Assembly: GCF_900660615.1 (NCBI RefSeq)
Contig: NZ_LR215023.1
Span: 620,001-684,000 of the forward strand
Direction: 5' to 3'
DNA from: Malacoplasma iowae
GTDB lineage: Bacteria > Bacillota_I > Bacilli_A > Mycoplasmatales > Mycoplasmoidaceae
DNA: 64,000 nucleotides
Of this stretch, positions 35,757 through 47,733 are shown one piece after another (the stretch's first letter is position 1; the number at the start of each line of letters is the position of its first letter). Made by a program: the position numbers and the translations under genes. The notes beneath the pieces were generated by a model, which was not told where the DNA came from, ran no database searches, and worked only from the letters and a program-made list of their open reading frames with translations.

Positions 35757-36377
35757 ATGAGCAAAAAAATAATTGATTTATTATTAAAAATAAAAGCAAT
35801 AGAAATTAAAAAAGATAAAAATGATTGATTTACATGAACATCTGGTATATAGTCACCAATATATTGTGATAATAGATTAATAATTTCATATCCCGATGTT
35901 AGAAAAACAATAACTGAAAATTTTGTTAGTTTAATTAAAAAAAATTTTAAAGACATAGATTATATAGCTGGAACAGCTACTGCTGGAATTCCACATGCAG
36001 CTTGAGTTAGTGATAAATTAAATTTACCAATGATTTTTGTTAGGAGTGAAGCAAAAAAACATGGAAAATCAAAACAAATAGAAGGTATGTTTGAAAAAGG
36101 TAAAAATGTTGTTGTTATAGAAGATTTAATCTCTACTGGAAAATCTTCTATAAATGTTTGTAAAGCTTTGAACGAAAATGGTTTAAATGTTGTAGGCGTT
36201 GTAGCAATATTTAGTTACAATTTACCAATTTTTAAAAAAAGCTTTGATGACATTAATGTTCCTTTTTACACAATGACAAACTATGATTTTTTATTAGAAT
36301 ATCTTGATGATGAAAAAATCATTAATAACAACCAAAAATCCACTTTAAAAATTTGAAGAGATGAACTTTTAAAATAA
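35757..36377 (+). pseudogene. pyrE: Orotate phosphoribosyltransferase with in-frame TAG
   Basis: The frame encodes 206 codons of a normal PyrE: WTSGI then SPIYCDNR near residue 32-40, [16 protein letters not shown] near 63 and the PRPP loop VVVIEDLISTGKSS near 119. Codon 32, at 35850-35852, is TAG, exactly where homologues usually have Lys or Arg between SGI and [11 protein letters not shown] to TAG is one base change. Everything after it remains in frame and conserved. Unless the stop is suppressed or is a sequence error, OMP cannot form and the operon is a dead end at orotate. Because the rest is intact, the change must be recent. Confidence 0.88.
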
Positions 36378-36393
36378 AAAAATAGATTATCTT

Positions 36394-36447
36394 AAATAGT
36401 TAATTATATTAATTGCAGTTAATAATAGTGACTATTTATTTTTTATT
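36394..36447 (+). terminator. Possible terminator of the pyr operon
   Basis: AAATAGT (36394-36400) pairs with ACTATTT (36431-36437) around a long AT loop that can fold further; ATTTTTTATTT follows. The stem is weak, so the assignment is tentative. Confidence 0.45.
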
Positions 36448-36551
36448 TACTTTTATTATTCTTAATTAACATAATTAAAAATAATTTTTGATTTATTAAA
36501 TAAAATGAGATTTAAAATAAACTTAATATATTTTTCAATGAGGTATATAAC

Positions 36552-38108
36552 ATGAATAAATTAAATATATTTTTTAAAAATGAAGATATTAAACAATATG
36601 GAGATTTTTATAAAATTAAATCTGAAAACTTTAAAGACAAAAATAGAAAAGGAAAACTAATTTTAGTAACATCAATAAATCCAACACCAACAGGAGAAGG
36701 TAAAAGTACCACACTTATTGGTTTAAATGATTGCTTTAATTTTGCAAACAAAAATTCAATTGCAGTTTTAAGACAACCATCAATTGGACCATTTTTTGGT
36801 ATCAAAGGTGGCGCGACCGGAAGTGGTGAATGTTCTATTTTAAATAGTGATGAAATTAATACAGGTTTCACTGGTGATTTTTACTCTATTGAAACAGCAA
36901 ATAACTTAATTTATTCAATAATAGAAAATGAAATATATTTTAATTCTGAATTAGATATTGATAAATCAAAAATATTGTGAGATAGATGTATTGATATAAA
37001 TGATAGATCTCTTAGACAAATAAATTATTTTATAAACAAAAATAATCAACAAAATGCAAGTTTTGCTATTACTGCTGCATCTAGATTAATGGCAGCATTT
37101 TGTTTAGCAAATGATTATGAAGATTTAAAAAATACAATTGAAAATACTATAGTTGCTTATACAACAAAAAATAAACCAATATATATAAAAGATCTTAAAA
37201 TTGTTGATTCAATCATGCTTATTTTAAAAAATGCCATTAAACCAAATATTGCATTTTCAAAATATAATTCACCAATCATAATACATGGTGGACCTTTTGC
37301 TAATATAGCTCATGGCTGTAATAGTATAATAGCAACAGATATAGGATTAAAAGTTAGTGATTATACTTTCACAGAAGCAGGATTTGGTGCTGATCTTGGT
37401 GCTGAAAAATTTTTAAATATAAAATGTAGAAAAATGAAAGTTGTTCCATCACTTGTTGTAATTACAGTGACTTTAAAATCATTAAAATATCATTCTGGGA
37501 TAAAAGTTGAAGATTTAGATAAACCAAATTTAAATGGGATAGAAATAGGTTTTGATAACTTATTAAAACACATTGAAACAATTAAAGGATTCGGATTGAA
37601 TTATGTTGTTATTTTAAATAAACACAATATTGACACAGATAGCGAAATAAATGAATTTAAATATAATTGTGAAAAATTCAATATTAATTTTGCTATATCT
37701 ACTATGTGACAAGATGGTCCAAGTAAAAACCAACATTTAGTTGCATTTATTGAAGAAAATTTAAAAGAAAATAAAGAAATTAATTTCACATATAAATTAG
37801 ATAGTGATATTAAAACAAAAGTAAAAGAAATTGCAAATAAAGTGTATGGTGCAAATGATGTTAATTATTCACAAGAAGCTTTAGATATTATAAAAGAAAT
37901 AGAAGAACAATGTAAGGGATATTACATTTGCATTGCTAAGACATTTAGTTCATTATCTGATGATCCAAAAAAACTTAATAGACCAAAAAATTTTAATATA
38001 AATGTAACAGACATAAAAATTAACCACTGTGCAAAATTTGTTATTATAATAACATCACAGATTTATTTAATGCCAGGTCTTCCTAAAGTACCTAAAGCAA
38101 AGAGTTAA
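36552..38108 (+). CDS. fhs: Formate-tetrahydrofolate ligase
   Basis: The product has 518 residues (about 40 fewer than the common form). The P-loop NPTPTGEGKSTTLIGL is near residue 45, GIKGGATGSGECSIL near 84, NIAHGCNSI near 252 and FTEAGFGADLGAEKF near 273. The C-terminal QIYLMPGLPKVPKA is the family end. It makes 10-formyl-tetrahydrofolate from formate and ATP in the cytosol, feeding purine and fMet-tRNA synthesis. It is followed after 2 nt by a MATE gene. Its own promoter would lie in the 174-nt spacer after pyrE; GAGGT precedes the start. Confidence 0.95.
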
Positions 38109-38110
38109 TT

Positions 38111-39787
38111 ATGATTAAAAACAATGAAGGAAATAATAAATTTAGTGACGATTCATCTAAAGTTAATAGCGCTGTAAAACTTTTTGAAAACACATCAATA
38201 TTTAAAAGTTTATTCAAAATTGTGACATTAGCAATAATTGTTTCACTTGCCACTGGAATTTATGTTTTTGTAGACCAAATTTTAATGGTTAGAATAATTC
38301 CGCTTAATCATTATTTTAGTCAATCAAATGTTTTTGGTAATGAACAATTTGAATCAATTAAAAAATTAATAGATGAGAAATCACAAATGATGGAATCAAT
38401 TCCAAGTTTAGCTGTTTCAAGCATTGTTAGAACATCTGTATCTTTATCATCACCATTAACATTAATATGTACTGCAATATCTTTATTATTAGGTCTTGGA
38501 ACATCAATCGCTTACTCTAAAGATCTTGGTAAAAAAGATTATAAAAAAGCAACTTTAACTTGAAGTAATGGTTTTTATAATACATTAATCACATCATTGA
38601 TAACATCAGCAATTTTGATTGGATTAACATTTATATTAATTCCTGTTCAGGCAAATCAAACAAACGCTGAAAAATTAATTGGTGATCAGTATTTATCCAA
38701 ATGAAATCAAAGTGAAATTGATACATTACAAAATTTTTTAAATTACACAAGAAATCTTTCTATTAATTGGGCAGTTCAATACTCTTTAATTATTATTGGT
38801 TTTAATGTTTTTAATAACTACATTATGTTGTTTATATCATTGTTAAATAGTGAAGGTAAAAATGCTATTCCAACTGCGTTTATTTTAATTTCTAATGTCT
38901 TAAATATAGCATTAGATTTTGCTTTACTTTATTTAACAACACTTGGAATAAATGCTGCTGCAATTGCAACTGTCATAAGTTGAATTATTGGAGTTGCAAT
39001 TTTTGTGTCATTTATTTGATGACAAAACAAAAAAAAGCTAACACTTTTAGAATTCAAATATTTAAAAATTAAAGAGTTTAGATTTGATTACAAAATTATT
39101 TTGTATATTTTTGCTATTGGCATAGCAAGCTTTTTTAGAAATGCTTCTACTGCTGTTTATTCACTTATCCAACAATCAATTTATGGGCAAATAACTCAAC
39201 CAATTACTGGAAAAGAACAAACATATTATCTAACTATCCTTGGAGCTGTGAACCCAATTTATAATTTATTTTTCTCAGCAATTATTGGTGTAATAAGAGG
39301 TGCTAGAACTGTCATCACCTATAATTATGTAAGAAATGAACAACAAAAAGTCCAAAAAGCTTATTTAATATCAATGGCTATGGCATTTGTTTATGCTTTT
39401 ATTTTCTTTATTATTGTTTCATTTATTCTACAAAATCAATTCTTGTGATTGTTTGATATCATTCCAGGACATAGTAATTATAATGATGCACTAATTTTAT
39501 TAAGGGTAATTATGGGACAACTATTATTATTTTCATTTACTATTAGTGGAATGTTGTATTTTCAATCTACTGGGAAACCAATTAGATCTATTATCTCATC
39601 CATTATGTATGGTACTATAATTGGAATTCCTGGATTATTTATTGCTAGTGAAATTGCAAAAGCTACAAATAACATGGATATTTATATATATTCACCATTA
39701 ATCATCATATCAATAAGTGGTTTATTAGTTTTTACTTATAGTACATATTATGTATTTAAAAAACCAAAAATTTATATTGAATATTAA
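38111..39787 (+). CDS. MATE-family efflux transporter
   Basis: A 558-residue protein with about 12 hydrophobic segments, longer than the typical 450 because of an N-terminal tail (residues 1-35) and loops near 60-100 and 195-225. VFVDQILMVRIIP in the first segment and the later LLGLGTSIAYSKDLGKKDYKKA are the standard MATE signature, and FQSTGKPIRSI near the end also fits. It would export drugs or metabolites using an ion gradient at the cell membrane. It begins 2 nt after fhs and is probably co-transcribed, perhaps by chance. Confidence 0.88.
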
Positions 39788-39850
39788 TTTAACTTTTATT
39801 TTTTTGGATGTTTAATAACATTATTTTTTTAATTAATTTTAATTTCATAA

Positions 39851-39868
39851 TACCAACTATAGTTGGTA
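39851..39868 (+). promoter_or_regulatory. Perfect 18-bp palindrome before the HNH gene
   Basis: TACCAACTATAGTTGGTA is fully self-complementary, with no loop, and ends 13 nt before the HNH start codon. Lacking a loop and a T run it looks more like a protein-binding site than a terminator, so an operator is the likely reading. Confidence 0.45.
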
Positions 39869-39881
39869 AAATAAATTTATT

Positions 39882-40901
39882 ATGAAAGATAAAGTTAGTA
39901 TTGTTGAGTTTTGTAATGAAATTTTTAAAGTTAATGCACCATTAGTTTTTGGAAATTTTAATGAAGAAGATTCTATAATATTTGAAAAAATCAATGAAAT
40001 AAGGAAAACTAAAACTATTTTTTATCCATATAAACCATTTCTAATATTATCAATTCTTCAAGCATATGATTTTGAAAATATTTTTAATAAAAAAATTAAC
40101 ATATCTAATATAAAAATTGTTAAGAGATTTTATGATCTAATAACAAATGATTTATTATTATTCACTATTTTAAAATATCAAAAAAGCAAATCAAATTGAG
40201 ATTTGAGTTTAGGATTAAATAATAGTACTTATAGCGAAAATCTTGATGTTTATAGAAGTGTTTTATCTATAATTAAACAATCACCTGTTAAAGCTATGTC
40301 TAATTATGATTTTGTGATTAAAACAGATGCTAATAATATAGAGATGAATGTCGAAATTATAAATTGAGAATTAGAAAAACAATTTTTAATTTCAAAATGT
40401 TGTGAAAATATCAAAAAGTGTATACCTTGATATAGTTATTTGAATGAACAAGAAATAAAAATTTATGATTTTAATTTTGATTTAGACATTCAAAATATGA
40501 TGTTAATTAATGATAAAGTAGATGAAATAAAAGTGAGAAAATTTCAACATTTATTTAGAAAAACAATTCTAGATAGAGATTTAAAATGTTGCATTTGTTG
40601 CAGTGATAATTCAGTTATTTTAGATGCATGTCATATTAAACCATACTCAGTATGTAAAGAAAATGAAGCATATGATGAAAATAATGGTATTGTATTGTGC
40701 AAAAATCACCACAAATTATTTGATTCAGGTTTATTTACTTTTAATAACGAATGAAAAGTTGTTATTTCAAAAAAGCTTAACAATGTTGATACAAGTTTAT
40801 ATTTTAAACAATACGAAGAATGTCATAGTTTATTGTCTAAAAAAATGTCATTTAATAATATTTTTTTAGAATACCATAGTAAGTTAATTTTTAGAAAATA
40901 A
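39882..40901 (+). CDS. HNH endonuclease (restriction-like)
   Basis: The product has 339 residues. The C-terminal HNH domain is complete: CCICCSDN near residue 235 (zinc cysteines), DACHIKPYS near 248, NGIVLCKNHHKLFDSGLFTF near 266. The N-terminal 220 residues contain helical, predicted DNA-binding sequence that I do not recognise; they begin MKDKVSIVEFCNEIF. Proteins with this arrangement are orphan or type II-like restriction nucleases. No methyltransferase lies beside it, so it may cut modified or foreign DNA, or be controlled by the palindrome in front. It has its own start region and ends before a terminator. Confidence 0.85.
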
Positions 40902-40914
40902 TTTAAATTAATTA

Positions 40915-40947
40915 AATAAAAAATAGCTCCAATTATATTGGAGCTAT
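40915..40947 (-). terminator. Terminator between the HNH gene and nrdG
   Basis: The 10-bp stem ATAGCTCCAA / TTGGAGCTAT (40923-40947) is preceded on the plus strand by AAAAAA, that is, a T run on the minus strand, so it mainly terminates the nrdDG transcript. Confidence 0.85.
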
Positions 40948-40972
40948 AAATATTTGTTTGCTTTAAAGTTTA

Positions 40973-41500
40973 TTACTTATAACTTTTAAGTGTTGGGTTC
41001 CCATCAAAATTATCATCAAATAAAACTATTTTATTTTGTGAAATTGTTTTTTTAACATCAATAACTCTTTGATTAGAACTACCAACTCATTTTAAATTAC
41101 GATCAAAAAGTTTTATTTCAAATTTTCCATCGCAAACAACATCTAAAAGTTTTATAAAATCGTATTTAATAATATCTTCAAACATATAACCTGTATATAA
41201 TCATTGGTTTTTATTTGGGAACTTAACTGCAATTTCTTTAATCAATTCACCAATTTCATTAGCATTTATTGGATGTAATGGATCACCACCACTATAAGTT
41301 ATTCCAGATACATAATCTTTTTTTAGTTCTTCAAAAATTTCTTGTTTAGCACTAACATCAAAAACAATACCACCATTAATGTCATGTGTTATTGGATTAT
41401 GGCAACCAGGACAATTGTGTTCACAACCAGCTACTCATAACACTGTTCTAATTCCATATCCATTAAGCATGTCATCTTTTGTTATATTATGATATCTCAT
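40973..41500 (-). CDS. nrdG: Anaerobic ribonucleotide reductase activating protein
   Basis: This 175-residue radical-SAM protein has the cluster motif GCEHNCPGCHNP (C-x3-C-x2-C) near residue 26, then ITYSGGDPLHP near 67, the SAM-binding GGDP element. It makes the glycyl radical on NrdD. It begins 1 nt after nrdD, and both share a terminator. The length is usual for NrdG (about 155-175). Confidence 0.95.
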
Positions 41501-41501
41501 A

Positions 41502-43637
41502 TTACATACTCTTTCTATCTGCAATTTCATCCATTTTAGCTTGATTTAATCTTGAATCCCCATTAACTCTTGAATAAGATAAATATCCATTCATTCTTTC
41601 TATTTTAGTTAAATTCATAGATTTACATAATCTACATATATTCATATTTAGTTCTTGATGTCCACAATCAGCACAATAAGAAAGTGATAAATTTACACCC
41701 TCATAAAAGCCAAGTTTCATTGCTCTTCTAACTAATGCTTTAATAGCACCAATATTGTAGTTAATTGGGTATTTAACATATTGAATTTTTCCACCATTTG
41801 AAAGATTTCAAAATCTTTTTTCTAAATCTTGTTTTTGAATTGGTGTTATATCTTCACAAACATGACAATGGAATGAATTTGAAACATAACTTTTGTCTGA
41901 AACATTATCAATTATTCCATAAAGATTTCTAAATTGTTCAACTTGCAAACCACAAAGACTTTCTGCTGGAGTAGCATAGATTGCATACAATATATTATCT
42001 TGTTTTTTGAATTCTAAAACTTTTTTGTTAATGTACTCTAAAACATCAATTGCAAAATTACCATCTTCAACTAATGATGTTTGATTATAAAGTTGTTGCA
42101 ATTCATTAAGTGCTGTAAAACCAAAAGAAGCTGTAGCACTTTTTAAAAGTGGTTCAATTGTTTCATGTGGTTTTAAAAATCCATTATAGAAACCACCCTC
42201 GCAATAAGCTAATGGGTTTGTTGATGCTTTTATTTTTGATAAGTATTTGTATGTTTTAATATGTAATTCTCTTATAATTTCAAGATAATAATCAAGCGTT
42301 TGATAAAAATCTTTATTTTCAACTCTTGATTGTTGAAGAATCATAGGTAAATTTAAAGATATTGCACCGATATTAAATCTACCAACATAAATTGGTTCAT
42401 CTTGATCATCTTGAGGGTTAATTCCTCCATTTTTATATCAAGGTGATAAAAATGCTCTACACCCCATAGGTGATATAACTTTTTTATATTTTTTATAAAT
42501 ATCACATACATATCCTTCACCAGTCAAGCTTAATCAATCAGGATACATAGCTTGTGATGAACATAAAATTCCAGCATCGAATACATCAGAATTAATTTTA
42601 TTTTCACCATGAAGTTCTTCATCATATAAAAATACAATTTTAGGAAATAATACAGGTTTTTTATATCCATCTTTTCCTTGGCCTTTTCTTCTAACTTCAA
42701 AACAAGTTATTGATGCTAATTTTTCAAATTTTGATGTTCCAAGTCCTAAAGTTACAGTGATAAAAGGATAATCACCTCTAGAACTACCAACAGTATTAAA
42801 TTTATATTCAAGCCCTTGTCATCCTTGAACAAAATCTTTTCTAACATCATTAAAGGCTTCTTTTTCAGCTGTAATTTCATCAATATTTAATCTTTTGTAT
42901 TTACTTAAATATTTTTTATAAGATTTTTCAGCATATTTTGCTAAAACTTTATCCATTTCACACAATGTAAAACCACCATATTGCTGACCAGCTGTTGATA
43001 AAACAATATCTCCTATAACATCAAAAGCTGAATCCAATGTAGATGGTTCATTATATCAAATGTTACCCATTTCAAAACCATTATTCATAACAGTTTCAAT
43101 ATCAAATAAACAACAATTTATTGTGTCTCTTCTGGAACTCATATCATGAATATAGATATACCCATCATTTAAAGCTTGTAATTCTTTTTTGTTCAAAAAG
43201 AATTTTTTATATAGTTCTTTGTTTAATTCATTAAATATTAAGCTTCTTTTAGTTGAAACTAAAGAACTATCTAAATTACTATTTTCTTTATCACCAAAAT
43301 ACATTATTGACTGACTTTTCTTATATACATTGTCCAACATTAAAACAAAGTCTTTTTTATAATTTCTATAATCTTTGTATGATTTGGCAACATCTTTAAA
43401 ATTTTTCTCTAATGCTGTTTCTACAATATTATGCATTTGAGTTATGTTTATTTTTGAAATATTTTTTGATTTTATTATATCTACAATATCTTTTACTAAG
43501 ATATCAAAGTCTTGTTCTTTTAGATCAATAAGAACTCTTTCAGCTGATTTTGACACAGCATTTATTATTTTTTTAGCATCAAAATCTTCGAGACGATTGT
43601 CTTTTTTTATTATTTTTATATTCATTAACTCAGTCAT
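41502..43637 (-). CDS. nrdD: Anaerobic ribonucleoside-triphosphate reductase
   Basis: The product has 711 residues when TGA is Trp. Residues 1-95 form an ATP-cone (IKIIKKDNRLEDFDAKKI...). GDIVLSTAGQQYGGFT and CRAFLSPWYKNGG-type motifs lie in the barrel. The C-terminus has four zinc cysteines (YCADCGHQE and CRLCKS) and ERMNGYLSYSRVN, in which the Gly of NGY is the radical site. It makes dNTPs without oxygen. AAAGAGG precedes the start. It is the first gene of the nrdDG pair; together they support growth in low oxygen. Confidence 0.94.
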
Positions 43638-44424
43638 ATTTACCTCTTTTAAATTAATAAATGCAACCTTTATTTAAAGGGCGCTTAATAATTCTAAATA
43701 TAATAAATGTAATTTTTAATTAATTTTTATAAATTAATAAAAATTAATAAAATTAATATTGAACAAAAAATAATTAACTTTTATAAAGTAAATTTAAAAT
43801 AAATAAAAATTATTTTATTTTTTAAATAGGTGTGTTTCCGATATTATTATAAGTTGAGTTAACAAAATATAAGGAAATAAACAAAATGAATATGAAAAGT
43901 TTTTTTTAAAAAATAATCAGTTATAGTATTTTTAATTTGAATCTATAAAATGCAAATTTAGCGATATAACACTTTTATATTATTTACATATTAGATATTG
44001 TGATGTTTGCTTTTAAATTTAAATGGCTTAATTAATATAAAAAAAATGAAAACAAGAAAAGATTTTTAAAAAAATGATGCAAATATATGCAAAATTAAAT
44101 TAACAATATTTGAGAATAGATAGGTTACCTCATAAAGATATTTGTTATTAATGTGTAAATCAAATATTTGATGTCGATATTATATGTAATTTTAGAAAAA
44201 GTGCATTTAATTTTAAATTTAAGAATTAAATACAAAAAAATGAATATAGAAAAAATTGAACAATATATGATTTTATTTATAAAAACATAATGTTTAAATA
44301 AAACTAATAAATTTTGCAATATATTAATTACGATAAATTAAAGTTAAAAATAATTGATAAAGAAAGTTGTTTTTAAATTACTTAATAGTGAAAAATAAGA
44401 TTTTAAATTAATGGTAGATTATTT
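43638..44424. other. Long gene-free spacer upstream of nrdD
   Basis: Nearly 800 bases without a convincing gene. Near nrdD a small dyad CCTTTATTTAAAGG (43667-43680) and a -10-like TATATT on the minus strand may belong to its promoter. A slightly less AT-rich stretch AGGTGTGTTTCCGATA lies near 43830. A hydrophobic minus-strand frame at 44125-44319 looks like chance. The opposite end should hold the promoter of the phosphotransferase gene. Confidence 0.45.
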
Positions 44425-45150
44425 ATGAAATTTGAGACTAAAATTTTATCAGTTGAAAAATTACACGGCGGAAGATCAACAAATAATGTTGAAAAAATTA
44501 ATAAAATTTATGTGAGAAGACCACACAAAAAAGAAAGTGATTTCGCAAACAATATTCTTATTTTTTTAGAAAAAAATGGTTTTGATTTTTCTCAAAAATA
44601 TCTTGGAACCGATGATGATAATTATGATTATTTTGAATATATTAAAGGTTTTGTTCCTTTAGATATTGGTAACATAGATATAAATCAATTAATAGAATTT
44701 ATGAAAATTGTGAAATTAATGCATGATATTTCAACAAAATTTACAAATAACAATAATTTAGTTATTTGTCATAATGATTTATCACCATGTAATGTAGTTT
44801 TTGAAAATAACAAACCAATAGCAATAATAGATTGAGATACTGCAAGTATTGGAAAAAGATGAGAAGACTTAACATACATTGTTTGGCTATGAATTAATTT
44901 AGGTGATCCATTAAAAAATGATGATTTAAAACTAAATCAAATGGAATTATGTTTAAAAGCATATGGTTTAAATAAAAGTATATTAAGAAATTTTGCAGAA
45001 AAATTAATATGAAGAATGCAAAAAGTTATTAATGATATGGATATTAAAAACCCTCAGTACCAAAAAACAAAAAAATGAGTTGAATATTCTCAAAAATGAG
45101 TAGGGAAAAACAAGGAAAAAATAAATGACATTATTAAACAATGCAAATAA
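44425..45150 (+). CDS. Choline-kinase/aminoglycoside-phosphotransferase-like kinase
   Basis: The product has 241 residues. The catalytic loop VICHNDLSPCNVVF near residue 112 and the metal motif IIDWDTASIGKRWEDLTYIVW near 131 are those of the APH/choline kinase superfamily. The N-terminal nucleotide loop LHGGRSTNNVEKI near residue 13 fits choline/LicA-type kinases. It phosphorylates a small alcohol such as choline or an aminoglycoside; the former would fit mycoplasma lipid or glycoconjugate metabolism (inference). It overlaps the following transporter gene by 10 nt. Confidence 0.85.
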
Positions 45151-46502
45151 AACAAGCTTTAAAACAAATAAATTTTAAAATATTGTTTGCTATATTTTTA
45201 ACCTTGCTTATCCCTACCATATATAAAATATTTAGAATATTTTGACTTGGTAGTTTCCCAGATGATAGTCAATTAAACATAGCAAGTCAACTATCATGAA
45301 TTAATTTAATATATGAAGTTATTCAAGAATCATTAATTTTGCCACTATATTGTGTTATTGGGAATTGCAAAGATAATAGAGAGAGAAGCAACAGAATAAA
45401 AACAAGTTTTTTAGTTATTGTAATTTTTTATTTAGTAGTTATGGTTTTCATTATTATTTTTGCAAAAGATCTTGTTAATTTATTAGGTCAATCAAATGGT
45501 TTAATAAATGAAACAATAACTTACATAAGACTTGAAACAGTGGCAGCATTATTTTTAACATCTTGAAAATTTTTCATTATAGTAATAACAATTTATAGTA
45601 AACAAATTTACTTGTATATTATATTAATATCTCAAATGTCTTTATCTATATTATTTGATACTTTTCTTGTAAGTAATCTTAATTTTTCAGCTAAACTTGG
45701 AGCAAATGGTATTGCAATCACAAATATAATTGTTAATTTGGTTATAGTAGGTTTAGCCTTAATATTATTGAAACAACAAGATATTAACTTTTTTGAAAGA
45801 AAAAAGTGATCTTTTAAATGGACAAAAATATGATTTAAACAAGGATTATTTTCTGGAGTTGAATCATTTATAAGAAATTTAGTTTTTTCTTTAGTAATAA
45901 TAAGAATGGTAAATCTTGTCAATCAACAAGGTAATTATTGGATTGCTAATAGTTTTATATGAGATTGATTATTATTGCCATCACTAGCATTAAGTGACCT
46001 AATCAAAAGAGATATTGGAGAAAGTGGCAAAAAATCAATTGAAAATAATACATGTGGATATATCTTAATTGTAATTGCTCTTATATCTTTATGATTAATA
46101 TCAATTCCGTCATGAAAACCATTTATAAAGTATGTGTTAAATGCAAAAGATTATAATTCTATTTATAATATTGTGTTAATCCAAACCGGTTTTTATATAA
46201 CATTTTTATTTAATAATTGTATATTTGATAGCACATTTTATGGATATGGAAAAACAAGTTACATGTTAATTCAATCAATATGTATAAACATAATTTATTA
46301 TGGAATTGTTTTTACATTGTTCTTATTAAAACTATTTGTTCCAAATTTACTAAACATAGTTTTGATGTTTGGAATAGGTATGGTATTAGATTTTATTCCT
46401 TCTTTATTTTTGTTTATATGATTAATAAAGAAAGAAAAAATTAAAATAAAATTTAAAAATTTTGAAATAATTAATAAAAATAAAAAAACACTAATTATTT
46501 AA
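45141..46502 (+). CDS. MATE-like multidrug transporter
   Basis: A 453-residue protein with about 12 hydrophobic segments, N-terminus MQIKQALKQINFKILFAIF. It resembles MATE proteins in layout (QLSWINLIYEVIQESLILPL, GANGIAITNIIVNL) but is divergent. The start overlaps the kinase gene, so the two are co-translated and may handle the same substrate. The stop TAA (46500-46502) lies inside the hairpin that serves as terminator and that was duplicated by the adjacent IS; the gene itself is unharmed. Confidence 0.78.
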
Positions 46503-46528
46503 TAAATATTTTGTTAAATTAGTGTTTT
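46485..46528. repeat. Left copy of 44-bp IS target duplication (terminator hairpin)
   Basis: This 44-bp sequence is identical to 47690-47733. Its ends AAAACACTAATT and AATTAGTGTTTT form a perfect 12-bp inverted repeat, and it works as the terminator of the transporter gene, whose stop lies inside it. Confidence 0.92.
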
Positions 46529-47689
46529 CCCTAACTGACATGTGAAGTGCAACACTTCAATGTTACATTAAACTCTCGACTTTGAAATATAAGTTGAGAG
46601 TTTTTTGTTTTAAATATTTTCTTGATACATTTGGTAAGCTGTTTTATAACCAAACATTTTTCTTGGGATGTTGTTTACTTTTCATTCAAGAGTTTTTATT
46701 TTATCTTCACTTACTAAACTGAAGTCAGTTCCTTTTTTATATCATCTTCTAACTATCCCATTTATGTTCTCGTTGGACCCTCTTTGGAATGAAGAATAAG
46801 GTTGGCAATAATAAACTTTAAAGTTGAATTGTTTTGCAGTTATTCCCATCATTTGAAACTCTAACCCATTATCAACAGTGATGCTTTTTATTGGGAGTTT
46901 TTCATCTCGAATAATGGTATACATTTTAGCCATCATTGATCTAGCGTTTTTACCTTTTATTTTTCTAATAATTGCCAACCTTGTTTTTCTTTCTACTAAT
47001 GTTAATAAGTGGTAATAACCACTTTGCCTTTTACTAACTATTAGATCAGCTTCTCAATGTCCAAATTCTTTTCTTTTGTTTATCTTTTCTGGTCTTAGAC
47101 TATAAGGAATGCAGTATTTTCCATCAATTTTAGAAAATATACCTATTTTTCTTCTTTTTCCTTTAACATATTTTCTTCTTAAACAATCTCTTCTTTGTAT
47201 CTTTCAAATCTTGCTATTGATTCATCTAAATACTTGCCTAGCACTTGGAACTTTAACTAATGGATAGTTTTCTTTTATTCAAAAAATTGTAGCTTCTACA
47301 CCATGAGATTTAGGATTAAATTTTTGAATAAAAAGATCTGTGAAGTTTTTGTACTTCAACATAAAAAACATATGACAATTTGATTTTCTTCTAATGTATT
47401 TTTTGTGAGCATTTGATGAATAATAAATTCCTGTTGAAGATGTGTTTCTTTTTAATTCTCTTGATATTGTTGATTTGTTTTTATTTAAGATTTTTGCAAT
47501 CTTATTCATAGAATATTTTTCTTTATTTCAAAGAAAATAAATTAAGCATCTTTCTTCTTTTGTTAAATGTTTATAAGTTTTCATAAGCACTCCTAATATT
47601 CATTATCTTTTTATTAGTGAACACTTACAAACAAAACAAATGAAGTGCACACTCTTTTTCGAGTGTTGCACTTCACATGTCAGTCGAGC
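46529..47689 (-). mobile_element. IS30-family insertion sequence, copy 1 (IS1630-like)
   Basis: The element is 1161 bp. The ends CCCTAACTGACATGTGAAGT and (reverse) GCTCGACTGACATGTGAAGT are imperfect inverted repeats sharing ACTGACATGTGAAGTGCAA and a few bases more. One transposase gene fills it. It is flanked by 44-bp direct repeats. The long, hairpin-shaped target duplication matches what is known for IS1630 of Mycoplasma fermentans. It differs slightly from copies 2 and 3 (for example Asn for Thr at one transposase site). Confidence 0.95.
46610..47584 (-). CDS. IS30-family transposase, copy 1
   Basis: The product has 324 residues. The N-terminal helix-turn-helix region MNKIAKILNKNKSTISRELK is near residue 27. 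The DDE catalytic core has FGHWEADLIVS near 185 (first D), ITVDNGLEFQ near 235 (second D) and PYSSFQRGSNENINGIVRRW near 265-284 (E of the N-E-N motif). All key residues are intact. Its product differs from copies 2 and 3 at YYSSNAHKK versus YYSSTAHKK. It is read from its own ribosome site AGGAGTGCTT. Confidence 0.95.
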
Positions 47690-47733
47690 AAAACACTAAT
47701 TATTTAATAAATATTTTGTTAAATTAGTGTTTT
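47690..47733. repeat. Right copy of the 44-bp IS target duplication
   Basis: Identical to 46485-46528. Here it closes the convergent gene at 47719-48234, whose TAA lies inside it. One hairpin originally served both genes. Confidence 0.92.

Noticed and set aside
44125-44319. 64-codon minus-strand frame rich in I, F and K
   Set aside because: It has no ribosome site, its composition is that of translated AT-rich DNA and there is no neighbour to explain it.
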